DNA from: Murdochiella sp. Marseille-P8839
Lineage (GTDB): Bacteria > Bacillota > Clostridia > Tissierellales > Peptoniphilaceae
Reading direction: 5' to 3'
NCBI GenBank assembly: GCA_019753405.1
Contig: JAIKLF010000001.1
Span: 190,789-254,788, forward strand
Length of the DNA: 64,000 nucleotides
Part shown: piece after piece, positions 36,455 to 44,643 of the stretch
Layout of the letters: each line of letters opens with the position of its first letter
How positions within the stretch are numbered: the first letter of the stretch is position 1
Notes under the pieces: model-generated
What the model was told of the DNA's origin: nothing
Seen by the model: only the letters and a program-made list of their open reading frames with translations
Database searches by the model: none
Made by a program: the position numbers and the translations under genes

Positions 36455-37414
36455 TTATTTCAGCAGGTTAGCAAAAAAGTCGATAATCCCCTGAAAAAGA
36501 TTGCCGAAAAATCCGCCAAGTTCGGATTTGGTATCCGGAGAAAGTTGCGCCCAATCCGCCTGCACTTTTTCCATCAGGTTACCGCCTTCTTTTAACAGCT
36601 TTTGTCCCAATTCCTGTAAATTGGCCCGCTGTTCATCCGTCAGTTCAATTTTGGAGAACTGTTCCATCAAGTCCTGCAACGAGGAGATATTCGCCTCGCT
36701 TAACACACCATCCAGATGATAGTTGTTCACCACCGTTTTGATAATGGTGGTGATGTCACCTACAGAAATATTTCCGCCGTTCTCTTCTTTTTGCTTGGCG
36801 ATTTGCGCTTTGATCTCGGCAAGGGCGGCATTCATCAGCTCATCGGAGTAACCATCTTTTCCACTATTTTCGGCTGTAATCTTAGAAGTTACTTCCAGTT
36901 CTTCCTGCGCTGTCTTGATGTTTTCTTCCGGCAACGTACCCGTCGTGCCGCTGAAGGCCTTGTAAACACCGGCAAGGGCGCCTGAGCCGTCGACTGCTTT
37001 TACAGAAGCTACGCGAATGGTCATATTGGTCGCACCGGCCGTGATGGCTGCGTTAGCGTATTGCGTCGCGGTAATTTCCGTAATGGTTTTGGGCGTAACA
37101 ATTTCGACCTGCACCCCGGTATTCTTCTTAGCCGGTTCAAGATAAACGGAAGAGTATACCTGATAATAATCATAGTCGTCATGTAGCAGGCTGTTCATCT
37201 CATCGATATTGACCTGCATTTCCAGGGCTTTATCGGAAACGCCGAGCAAACGCGCGGTTTCCTGTTTTTGTTCGGCAGTAAGGCTCTGTCCATAAGAATA
37301 AACCGACTGTTTTAAATTATCCGCTTTTGCCGGTTGAGCAAGGCTCGTCAGCGCAATGATCAAGGTCATCGCTCCGGCAGCAAGGCGTCGACATAGCGTG
37401 TTGCTTTTTTTCAT
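36455..37414 (-). CDS. DUF1002 secreted protein
   Basis: A 319-residue protein with a Sec signal peptide (MKKSNTLCRRLAAGAMTLIIALTSLAQPAKA) cleaved near residue 32. The DUF1002 core is recognised by VEIVTPKTITEITATQYANAAITAGATN and the following VKAVDGSGALAGVYKAF. The C-terminal half is a helical low-complexity segment (QDLMEQFSKIELTDEQRANLQELGQK). The start follows GAGGAGAAACG on the minus strand. The family is common in Gram-positive gut bacteria and its role is unknown. It is divergent from the 5'-nucleotidase gene; the 220-base gap between them holds no gene. Confidence 0.88.
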   Translation of the reverse strand: MKKSNTLCRRLAAGAMTLIIALTSLAQPAKADNLKQSVYSYGQSLTAEQKQETARLLGVSDKALEMQVNIDEMNSLLHDDYDYYQVYSSVYLEPAKKNTGVQVEIVTPKTITEITATQYANAAITAGATNMTIRVASVKAVDGSGALAGVYKAFSGTTGTLPEENIKTAQEELEVTSKITAENSGKDGYSDELMNAALAEIKAQIAKQKEENGGNISVGDITTIIKTVVNNYHLDGVLSEANISSLQDLMEQFSKIELTDEQRANLQELGQKLLKEGGNLMEKVQADWAQLSPDTKSELGGFFGNLFQGIIDFFANLLK

Positions 37415-37634
37415 CGTTTCTCCTCATTCCTTAGGCTTTCGCCGATTCTTAAGATGTTCCCATCCTATCCTGCCCTTATGTTCGGAATATGAAGAGAAAA
37501 CGTACGGATAAAGCTCTTTTGTTTATGAAGACTTTACTTTTTTCATACTTTTATCTTTATGTATTACGTGTATGTTGAACAGACTCGGGTATAGTAGGAA
37601 CGATGGAGAGTGCACAAAAGGAAAAGGAGGATGT

Positions 37635-39515
37635 ATGCAAAAGAAACGGTTTGGTTTTGTCTTAGCCATGTTGCTCTCTGCAGTGTTATTTCTTCCGAAT
37701 ACAGCGTTAGCCGACAATCCGGAAGCGAAAGGCACGTTTTTCGTTGACGATGTTGTCGAACAGGTGATGGAAGAAGAGCAGACAGAACAGGAAAAGGTCG
37801 ATGTTGTGAAAGAAGCAACAGAGACGGAAGAAAAAGAAGCCGTATTAACGAAGGAAGATGTAGCGGGAAAGACGTTGACAATCCTTCACACGAACGATGT
37901 GCACGGTCATGTGGAGAATTCCAGCAAAGATGGAAAAAAAGGCAATATCGGCTACGCCAACTATGCAGGAATCATTGAAGCGAAAAAGGCGGAAGGGCCT
38001 ACGCTGGTTGTAGACGGCGGCGATCTGACGCAAGGAACCAATTTTGTAACGCTTTCCAAGGGGGAATCCATCATCAATTTGGCGAACAAAATTGGCGTAC
38101 AGGCTATGGTTCCCGGCAATCATGAGTTTGATTACAGTCAGGAACAGGCCAAGAAAAATGCAAGTTTGGCCAACTTCCCGTGGTTTGCCTCAAACGTGTT
38201 CGATAAAGACGGTAACCTCCTTTTCCATGGCGGGGAAGTGCTGGATGTACAGGGAATCAAAGTGGGTGTCTTCGGCTTGGCGACACCGGAAACCAAGTAC
38301 AAAGCGAATCCGTTGAATACGGAAGGACTGACCTTCACCGACACCGTTGACGAGACCGTCAGAATCGCTCAGCGCGAGATCGACAAGCTGCTCAGCCGCG
38401 GCGCGAACTATACGATTCTGCTCAGCCATCTGGGAAGCGATGAAGAGTCTGAGGTCAATACGCTTAAAGTGGTACCGAAGCTGAAAAACCTTGACCTTGT
38501 AGTCGATGGACACAGCCATACCGAATGGCAGAACGGTCACGTTTTTGAAAACGGTACAGTAGGCGCCTCGACCGGTGAATATTTGAAAAACGTCGGTATC
38601 GTTCAAGTTACTTTCGATGAGGAAGGAAAAGCCGAGACCAAAGCCGAACTGATCAATTATGAGCAGGCCAAGACATATCCGGTAAATAAAGAAGTCGAAG
38701 ACGTGATTGCGGAATTCGATAAAGAAAACGAAAAAGTTCTCGGACAGGAAGTCGGAACATTAGCCGCAACCCTCGACGGAGAACGCGAACACGTGCGCGC
38801 AGGGGAAACCGCATTGGGCGATCTCATTACCGATGCTATGCGCAAAGAATCCGGCGCCGACGTCGTTATCACCAATGGCGGTGGAATCCGTGCCTCCATT
38901 GCCGCGGGGAAGGTGACCGTCGGTCATGTCTTTACCGTTTTGCCGTTTGGTAACGCCATGACGGTTATCGAAGTCAGTGGCCAGGATATCATTGATGCGA
39001 TCAATTACGGGATTTCGGAATATCCCAATCCGGCAGGAAAATTCCCGCATATTTCCGGTATGCGTTTTGAAATCACCAAGAAAGACGGAAAAGCGGCTGC
39101 TGCCAACATCATGGTAGGGAATGCACCGATTGAACCGACCAAAACGTACAAACTGGCAACCAATGACTTTATGGCAGTCGGTGGTGACGGCTACGAAATG
39201 TTCAAAGGAAAGACGCTTCTGGCTACACACGGCTCACTTGCCCAGGTTGTTCAGGACTATATGACCGAATTGACCAAATACGGCAAGGGAACCTTCACGT
39301 ATGCCACGGACGGTCGTGTGAAGGAAGCTAAGGCGGAAGAAAAACCGACGCCGAAACCGAATGAAAACAAGCCGGCAACCGAGAAACCTTCAACCAAGGT
39401 AGCCGGTACGAACAAAGTCGCGCCGAAGACCGGTGATGTGATGACCCTTGCACCGATGGTGCTTCTGCTCTCCGGTATGGCTCTGACGATGACCAAAAAG
39501 AAAGAAACAAAGTAA
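37635..39515 (+). CDS. Wall-anchored 5'-nucleotidase / metallophosphatase
   Basis: A 626-residue surface enzyme expected to hydrolyse extracellular nucleotides. It has a signal peptide (MQKKRFGFVLAMLLSAVLFLPNTALA), a Glu-rich spacer, then the metallophosphatase domain with ILHTNDVHGH, VVDGGDLTQGTNF, PGNHEFDY and LLSHLG, then the 5'-nucleotidase C-terminal domain with VITNGGGIRASIAAG and TNDFMAVGGDGYEMF. The C-terminus has a Pro/Lys-rich wall spacer, the sorting motif APKTG (normally LPXTG), a hydrophobic helix and a Lys tail, as in sortase substrates. ATG 37635 follows AAAGGAGGATGT. The deviation from LPXTG is notable; a sortase gene is not in the window. Confidence 0.92.
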   Translation: MQKKRFGFVLAMLLSAVLFLPNTALADNPEAKGTFFVDDVVEQVMEEEQTEQEKVDVVKEATETEEKEAVLTKEDVAGKTLTILHTNDVHGHVENSSKDGKKGNIGYANYAGIIEAKKAEGPTLVVDGGDLTQGTNFVTLSKGESIINLANKIGVQAMVPGNHEFDYSQEQAKKNASLANFPWFASNVFDKDGNLLFHGGEVLDVQGIKVGVFGLATPETKYKANPLNTEGLTFTDTVDETVRIAQREIDKLLSRGANYTILLSHLGSDEESEVNTLKVVPKLKNLDLVVDGHSHTEWQNGHVFENGTVGASTGEYLKNVGIVQVTFDEEGKAETKAELINYEQAKTYPVNKEVEDVIAEFDKENEKVLGQEVGTLAATLDGEREHVRAGETALGDLITDAMRKESGADVVITNGGGIRASIAAGKVTVGHVFTVLPFGNAMTVIEVSGQDIIDAINYGISEYPNPAGKFPHISGMRFEITKKDGKAAAANIMVGNAPIEPTKTYKLATNDFMAVGGDGYEMFKGKTLLATHGSLAQVVQDYMTELTKYGKGTFTYATDGRVKEAKAEEKPTPKPNENKPATEKPSTKVAGTNKVAPKTGDVMTLAPMVLLLSGMALTMTKKKETK

Positions 39516-39543
39516 ACGGTTCTTTCTAAAGAAAGTCCTAAAG

Positions 39544-39588
39544 AAAAGCCCCTGTGATGAGCTGATACGGTTCATCACAGGGGCTTTT
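39544..39588. terminator. Strong terminator after the 5'-nucleotidase gene
   Basis: A 17-base stem AAAAGCCCCTGTGATGA / TCATCACAGGGGCTTTT has a loop of about 10 bases; T-rich on both strands. Confidence 0.92.
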
Positions 39589-39709
39589 GTATGTGGGATA
39601 TGTTTTTCCGTTTTCCCTTATAAACTATGCTATACTGTAGTTACGGATCCCGCCACACCTCTCAATGACGTGCAAAACGGCGGGACTTTTTGCAAAGGTG
39701 GTGAGCGTG

Positions 39710-40717
39710 GTGACTCCACAACAATTGATGCATTCGGATGCGAAACTCTATGACATGGTGATCAAGGACAAGCTCATCATTCGAGACTTGGATTATGCAA
39801 AGAAGGTTTTTCAGCGTATCAGTCCCTTTCATCTGGAGAATTTCGGTCTGACTTGGAAAAAGGCGGACGGCACATATCAGGACGGAACAACGTTTGAAAT
39901 GCTGGTTGACAGCTATCTTGCCGACCGTCGCATCAAAAACTTTTTATTCGACTATCTTGCCGATTATGAGGTGCAATTGCGCCATGTCATCGGCACCGTA
40001 CTGCTTGAAAGTTTCGGTGCGTACGGCTATTTGGATTCCGGCCATTTTCGTCAGGACGACTACCATAAAAATTTTATCAACGATCTGGAAAACGAGTTGA
40101 CCAGAGCGAATGAGCCGTTTGTACGGCGTTTTTGTCCGGAAGAGGGAAAAACACGGGATGTTCCCGTCTATGTCGCCATGGAAGTGATTACCCTCGGAAC
40201 CCTTACGAAAATTTTTAAAAATATGCGCCGCCCGGAACAAAAGCGGGTTTCCGCCTTTTACGGGGTGGCATCCGAAATTGTTTTATATTCCTTTTTCAGC
40301 TGCCTGGCCAAATTGCGTAATACGTGTGCACACCATGGTCGTTTATCCAATCGTCGCTTTACGGACGGTTGTGCCGTTCTAAAAGCGGACAGACGCACGA
40401 TGGAGCGCGTAGCTCCGGAATTTCATCCGGATCCTTTCCGCTTTTTTGTCATGCTGTTGGCCCTTATGCACGTGATGGATGCCCAGAGCAATCGGGAAAT
40501 AATCGTCCATTTTCGACGAACATTTGCCATCCATCCGTATTTTCTACCGCGCTTTCTGGATTTTCCTGAGCAATGGGAGACCATACTTTGCGAGGCGGCC
40601 GGCATTGATGTCGCCTCTCTCGATCAGGAGGATATCAGTTGGGAGCCCATCGCGTCGGATCGCTGGGTCATGCCTGCGACCGAAGCGGAGGATTTCTCCA
40701 ATCAAAATGAATCGTAA
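39710..40717 (+). CDS. Abi_2/AbiD/F-type protein (HEPN superfamily)
   Basis: A 335-residue protein of the abortive-infection Abi_2 family. The N-terminus LMHSDAKLYDMVIKDKLIIRD and ISPFHLENFGLTW match the usual start, and the HEPN ribonuclease motif appears as RNTCAHHGR (R-X4-H) near residue 215, following LRHVIGTVLLE earlier. GTG 39710 (or 39707) follows AAAGGTGG at a good distance; ATG 39665 is also in frame but has no binding site. It stands alone after a terminator, with no cognate antitoxin seen; single-gene Abi systems are known. It is embedded in otherwise ordinary housekeeping genes, which makes it a likely acquired defence gene. Confidence 0.8.
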   Translation: MTPQQLMHSDAKLYDMVIKDKLIIRDLDYAKKVFQRISPFHLENFGLTWKKADGTYQDGTTFEMLVDSYLADRRIKNFLFDYLADYEVQLRHVIGTVLLESFGAYGYLDSGHFRQDDYHKNFINDLENELTRANEPFVRRFCPEEGKTRDVPVYVAMEVITLGTLTKIFKNMRRPEQKRVSAFYGVASEIVLYSFFSCLAKLRNTCAHHGRLSNRRFTDGCAVLKADRRTMERVAPEFHPDPFRFFVMLLALMHVMDAQSNREIIVHFRRTFAIHPYFLPRFLDFPEQWETILCEAAGIDVASLDQEDISWEPIASDRWVMPATEAEDFSNQNES

Positions 40718-40790
40718 CGTCTGCGCTCAGGCGATCATCGGCCGTGGCTTAAACGAAAAAGTCCGATGATCTCCATAACAGGAGGACACC

Positions 40791-42059
40791 ATGCGCCCGA
40801 AACAGGAATGGAATGCGTTGCAAAAGGCCACCTATCGTTGGCTGGAAGCGTTCGATCATCCCGAAAAAGACAAATGCATTATTCATCTCATCGGCACCAA
40901 TGGAAAAGGATCGACGGGACGAACGATCGCCCTGGCTTTGGAAAAGCTGTTGCCCGAAAAAGTGGGACACTTCGTCTCGCCGCACGTGCATCACTATGAA
41001 GAGCGAATCATGCTGCAATCGAAGCCGATTGCTCATGCACGCTCCATGGCCATTCAACAGGAAATGGAGGAAAAAGGGAAGGCGGAAAATTTGCCGTACA
41101 TTCCCTATTTTGCACGCAGTATGGTGGAGGCCCTTCTTGTCTATCGAGAGGAGGCGCGCGTGCTGGTAATGGAAGCCGGCATAGGTGGTCTGGATGATTG
41201 CACGAATCTGCTTTCCACAATCATGACCGTGTTTACGACCATTGATTTTGATCATCGTGACCGTCTTGGAAATACTATTGAAGAGATCGCCCGTGCAAAA
41301 GCGGGGGTACTCCAAACGGGATCGGCTGCCATATCGGCGAATCAGTGCCCGGAAGCGGAATCGGTGCTGCGAAAGGTTGCCGAGGAAAAGGGGGCATCAT
41401 TGGTTTTCTTTTCCCCTTCAACGATGACGAACGACAAGCTTTGTTGGATGCCCAAGGAGCATCCGGCGTTGCAGTTCACCTTTATACGCGGACTATTGAG
41501 CGGAGAGTACCGGGCGCGGCTCATCGGGCGCCATCAGCTGCAGAATTTCGGCACCGCCTTGACGGCGCTGGAAGAATTGCTTGCGCCCGATTCCTCGACA
41601 GCGGCGGCTCTTTTCCCGTCGGGGAATTTTCCTCGTCCGGAAGAAATTCTCGATGCGGTACACGCCGCCGTGGCGGAAGCCTATCTTCCCGGAAGACTGG
41701 AAATGCTTTCTTTTGATCCGCTCGTTTTCATTGACGGTGCGCACAATCATCAGGCGGCCGAAATGCTGGTGGAAAACCTGGATGCGCTATGCGCTTGCCC
41801 TCCGGCACAAGGGAAAGAACGCATTCTTCTGTTCGGCATGCATGACGGCAAATTGAGCGGGGAAGAGCAGAGAGAGTTTTTTTCGGCGTTTGATGCCGTC
41901 TATCGCATCTCCGTGCAGGACGAAGAGGACGATGCCGTGATTACCGCGATGGGAAAAGCGATGGACGAAGCCTATCTTGCGCATCCGGATGCAATGTTTG
42001 TGGCGGCCGGATCCCTCTATCTGCTGGATGGTGCGAGCCGTTGGCTGGAAAATAGATAG
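40791..42059 (+). CDS. folC: Folylpolyglutamate synthase / dihydrofolate synthase
   Basis: Adds glutamate to folates. The 422 residues include the ATP-binding HLIGTNGKGSTGRTIALALEKLL, FVSPHVHHYEERIM, VLVMEAGIGGLDDCTNLL, TIDFDHRDRLGNTIEEIARAKAGV and the C-terminal DPLVFIDGAHNHQAAEML. All are typical of FolC. ATG follows AGGAGGACACC. It is 73 bases after the Abi gene, so co-transcription is possible but not needed. Whether it has both activities cannot be told. Confidence 0.93.
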   Translation: MRPKQEWNALQKATYRWLEAFDHPEKDKCIIHLIGTNGKGSTGRTIALALEKLLPEKVGHFVSPHVHHYEERIMLQSKPIAHARSMAIQQEMEEKGKAENLPYIPYFARSMVEALLVYREEARVLVMEAGIGGLDDCTNLLSTIMTVFTTIDFDHRDRLGNTIEEIARAKAGVLQTGSAAISANQCPEAESVLRKVAEEKGASLVFFSPSTMTNDKLCWMPKEHPALQFTFIRGLLSGEYRARLIGRHQLQNFGTALTALEELLAPDSSTAAALFPSGNFPRPEEILDAVHAAVAEAYLPGRLEMLSFDPLVFIDGAHNHQAAEMLVENLDALCACPPAQGKERILLFGMHDGKLSGEEQREFFSAFDAVYRISVQDEEDDAVITAMGKAMDEAYLAHPDAMFVAAGSLYLLDGASRWLENR

Positions 42060-42091
42060 TCATATTGAGGACAAGAGAAATAAAAAGAAGC

Positions 42092-42169
42092 AAAAGGAGG
42101 GGCAGACAGCCTCCATAACGTGGAACGTCAATCCGACATTATGGAGCTGTGCAAAGCCCCTCCTTTTTT
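42092..42169. terminator. Long two-part bidirectional terminator between folC and lexA
   Basis: An outer 12-base stem AAAAGGAGGGGC / GCCCCTCCTTTT encloses a second helix ACAG-C-CTCCATAA / TTATGGAG-CTGT with one bulged C and a 20-base loop, followed by six T. It lies between convergent folC and lexA. The two-tier structure is longer than the other terminators here. Confidence 0.85.
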
Positions 42170-42184
42170 GAAAAGAGCTACTGT

Positions 42185-42820
42185 TTAATAGAGGCGATAG
42201 AGTCCGCAGACAACGCCTAAAATACGACATTCGTTTACAATAATCGGTTCAAGTGCCGCGTTTTCGGGGCGCAATTCGACATAGCCCGCGCGCTGAAAGA
42301 ACGTTTTTACGGTTGCCGAATCTTCGATCAGGGCGACGACCTGTTGTCCATTGCGGGCGGTCTGTTGGCGGCGAACGATGACGTGGTCGCCATCGAAAAT
42401 ACCGGCTTCGATCATGGATTCGCCGTGAATCTTCAATATAAAGTAGTCGCCTCCGTCCTGATGAAAGAACGCCGTCGGCAGGGGGATGGACTCTTCCGTA
42501 TAGTCATCGGCATAGATGGGTTGTCCGGCCGCGACGGGGCCATAGACCGGAATATCAAAGACATCTTCCCGATAGGGTGTCTCTTTTGTTTCCGCCGCCG
42601 AAAGATCTTCCACCGGGCGAATGGAGCGGTATGAGCCTTTGGTCATCGTGATCTGTTCGGCATCGATGAGCGCATGCAGGTCCTTTGAGACGGTCGAGGT
42701 GGAACGAATGCTCAAGGCTTCCTGAATTTCACGAACGGTGGGCGCAATGCCGTTTTCCGTCCAATACGAAGAGATATAACGTAGCATCGCGGAACGCCTT
42801 TTTTGTACCGGGGATTGCAT
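42185..42820 (-). CDS. lexA: SOS repressor LexA
   Basis: A 211-residue repressor. The N-terminal winged-helix region (TVREIQEALSIRSTSTVSKDLHALIDAEQITM) binds SOS boxes. The cleavage site is Ala-Gly in GPVAAGQPI, the catalytic Ser is in GESMIEAGIF and the catalytic Lys region is NGQQVVALIEDSATVKTF. ATG at 42818-42820 follows AAAGGAGGCGACA; an upstream in-frame ATG at 42880 lacks a site. The promoter with an SOS-type box lies about 85 bases upstream, so it is probably autoregulated. Confidence 0.95.
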   Translation of the reverse strand: MQSPVQKRRSAMLRYISSYWTENGIAPTVREIQEALSIRSTSTVSKDLHALIDAEQITMTKGSYRSIRPVEDLSAAETKETPYREDVFDIPVYGPVAAGQPIYADDYTEESIPLPTAFFHQDGGDYFILKIHGESMIEAGIFDGDHVIVRRQQTARNGQQVVALIEDSATVKTFFQRAGYVELRPENAALEPIIVNECRILGVVCGLYRLY

Positions 42821-42902
42821 TGTCGCCTCCTTTGTCGAACAGCCCATGCCGGAAAGTCTGGTTTCTTTCGTCGTCAACATTTTCGGAATGGTTTTATTAA
42901 AA

Positions 42903-42950
42903 CGAACAAATTTTCGCTTTTATTATACCGTGCAGAATCTCGTGTGACAA
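42903..42950 (-). promoter_or_regulatory. lexA promoter with SOS box
   Basis: On the minus strand TTGTCA (-35) and a perfect TATAAT (-10) are 17 bases apart. Six bases downstream of the -10 is CGAAAATTTGTTCG (plus strand 42903-42916), which matches the Gram-positive CGAACNNNNGTTCG box except at one position. Its place fits LexA autorepression. Confidence 0.75.
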
Positions 42951-43061
42951 GACGGATTTAGGGTATTAAACGAAACGAAGGGCGAAAACGCTCGTCAGGA
43001 CTTACGGTTTAGGAAATTCCTTCCGAAAGTTCAGGATGGTTTATCACATGAAGGAGGAGCT

Positions 43062-43433
43062 ATGGAGTTTTATTATTGTGAACATTGTGGCGCGATGTAT
43101 ATCAAAGCCAATCAGGTGGGTAAAGTAACGCCGGTATGCTGTGGCGAGCCGACGAAAAAGCTGGAAGCCAACACCCAAGATGCAGCAGTAGAGAAGCACG
43201 TTCCCGCTGTTAAACGTGAGGGCAACAAGATTTCGGTTGTCGTGGGCGAAACCGTTCATCCGATGGAAGAAGATCATTTCATTACCATGATCGCCGTTGT
43301 ACAGGGCGACAAATTCCAAAGCGTCGCATTAAAGCCGGGCGAAGAGCCGAAGGCTGAATTCCTGGTAGAAGACGGCCCCGCTACGGTCTATGAGCATTGC
43401 AATAAGCATGGCCTCTGGAAAGCCGAAGCCTAA
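43062..43433 (+). CDS. dfx: Desulfoferrodoxin (superoxide reductase)
   Basis: A 123-residue iron protein that reduces superoxide to peroxide, typical of anaerobes. The centre I rubredoxin-like domain has CEHCG and CCGEP (four Cys). Centre II ligands are in EKHVP, HPMEEDHF and CNKHG (four His, one Cys). ATG follows AAGGAGGAGCT. It is divergent from lexA across a 240-base gap. Confidence 0.96.
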   Translation: MEFYYCEHCGAMYIKANQVGKVTPVCCGEPTKKLEANTQDAAVEKHVPAVKREGNKISVVVGETVHPMEEDHFITMIAVVQGDKFQSVALKPGEEPKAEFLVEDGPATVYEHCNKHGLWKAEA

Positions 43434-43464
43434 ATCTTCTTTCTCGGTTATCGAGAGAAAAACA

Positions 43465-43508
43465 AAAGACGAGCTGCGCGTTCGTGCGCGGCTCGTCTTC
43501 GCTTTTGT
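43465..43508 (+). terminator. Terminator after desulfoferrodoxin
   Basis: GACGAGCTGCGC pairs with GCGCGGCTCGTC (one G-T), preceded by A-rich and followed by T-rich sequence. Confidence 0.85.
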
Positions 43509-43561
43509 AACGTTGTCGTTGGCACATTTTTCCGTTGGAAAATGTGCGGAAAGTCGTTTGG

Positions 43562-43765
43562 TTAAAAGGCGATGCGCCCTTTCTGCTCTTCGTCATTGAT
43601 GCTGTAATAGGCGGCAGATTCTTCCGGCTTAACATAAATATCCAGCGTTTCCATTTCGCCCAATTTATGACCGCCCTGCTTCCAGTATTGTTTTGCCTGT
43701 TTGACCAGGTCTTCCATATCGACTTCGCGACCTTGATACTGTACAATGTATTTCGTTTTGAGCAT
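43562..43765 (-). CDS. DUF6465 family small protein
   Basis: A 67-residue cytoplasmic protein: MLKTKYIVQYQGREVDMEDL, AKQYWKQGGHKLGEMETLDIYVKPEE and SAAYYSINDEE match the DUF6465 pattern. ATG at 43763-43765 follows CAGGAGGGAAAA; a longer in-frame extension upstream is not family-like. Function unknown. Upstream of it, 43766-44016 is A+T-rich and holds no gene that I can support. Confidence 0.8.
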   Translation of the reverse strand: MLKTKYIVQYQGREVDMEDLVKQAKQYWKQGGHKLGEMETLDIYVKPEESAAYYSINDEEQKGRIAF

Positions 43766-44016
43766 TTTTCCCTCCTGTTTGTTCAGTGAAAATGAAAGAA
43801 ATACTCTCTTTCTCTCAATTTCCGTCATAGTTTATCAAAAATGGAAACAAACAACAACAAAAGGAGAATAATTTTTGGAAAAATCGAGGTATTTTTTGAA
43901 AATCACCCGTTTTTTCGGAAGAATCCCATTTTTTGGGGTAAAAAAACAACATAATTTGGAGATGAAGGTGGATTTTATAAAACGGTGTGTTTTTGTAAAA
44001 TCCGGAAAGGAAGATA

Positions 44017-44577
44017 ATGACATTTTTTGAACTGCTGCTGTTGGCTGTGGGGGTTTCTTTGGATGCTTTTTCCGTAGCAATATGTAAGGGACTTGCGGTA
44101 AAAGAACTGAAGGCGCATCATGGCCTTCTTGTCGGTGCATATTTCGGCGTTTTTCAGGGGCTGATGCCGTTATTGGGCTTTTTGTTGGGCTCATGGATTG
44201 CCCAGTCCATGCAGGCCATCGATCATTGGGTGATCCTTTTTATTCTCGGCTATTTGGGCGTGCAGATGGTACGCGAGGCGTTGAATCCGGAAATCTGTCC
44301 TACGGGCGATTTTTCCTGGCGTACCATGTTTCCCCTTGCTGTAGCGACCAGCATTGATGCCTTTGCGGTGGGCGTTACCTTTGCTATGATGGAAGTGAAT
44401 TTATGGACGGCGATTTCGCTCATCACGGTATGCACCGGTCTGTTCTCGTTTGCCGGCGTGTATATCGGACACTATTTCGGACAGCGTTATCAAAAACCGG
44501 CGGGCTTTGTCGGCGGAGCGATTTTGTTGTTCATCGGTATTCGCGTATTCATTACGCATTGGATTCAGGGTGTGTAG
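44017..44577 (+). CDS. mntP: Manganese efflux pump MntP
   Basis: A 186-residue protein with six predicted membrane helices. The conserved DAFSVAICKGLA in helix 1 and the repeated TSIDAFAVGVTFAM in helix 4 (paired Asp residues in the membrane) are diagnostic of MntP/YebN. ATG follows GGAAAGGAAGATA. A yybP-ykoY manganese riboswitch is often upstream of mntP; I looked for its conserved loops in 43840-44016 and did not see them. Confidence 0.92.
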   Translation: MTFFELLLLAVGVSLDAFSVAICKGLAVKELKAHHGLLVGAYFGVFQGLMPLLGFLLGSWIAQSMQAIDHWVILFILGYLGVQMVREALNPEICPTGDFSWRTMFPLAVATSIDAFAVGVTFAMMEVNLWTAISLITVCTGLFSFAGVYIGHYFGQRYQKPAGFVGGAILLFIGIRVFITHWIQGV

Positions 44578-44643
44578 CGAATCGATCCAAGGCATTACGG
44601 CGCAAGGCCTTCCAAAAGGCCATAGGAAATAAAAGGAGAAAGC

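Noticed and set aside
37575-37595. Promoter TTGAAC...TATAGT before the 5'-nucleotidase gene
   Set aside because: The two elements are only nine bases apart, too close for sigma-A.
43766-44016. yybP-ykoY manganese riboswitch before mntP
   Set aside because: The conserved loop sequences were not found; the stretch is A+T-rich with weak structure only.
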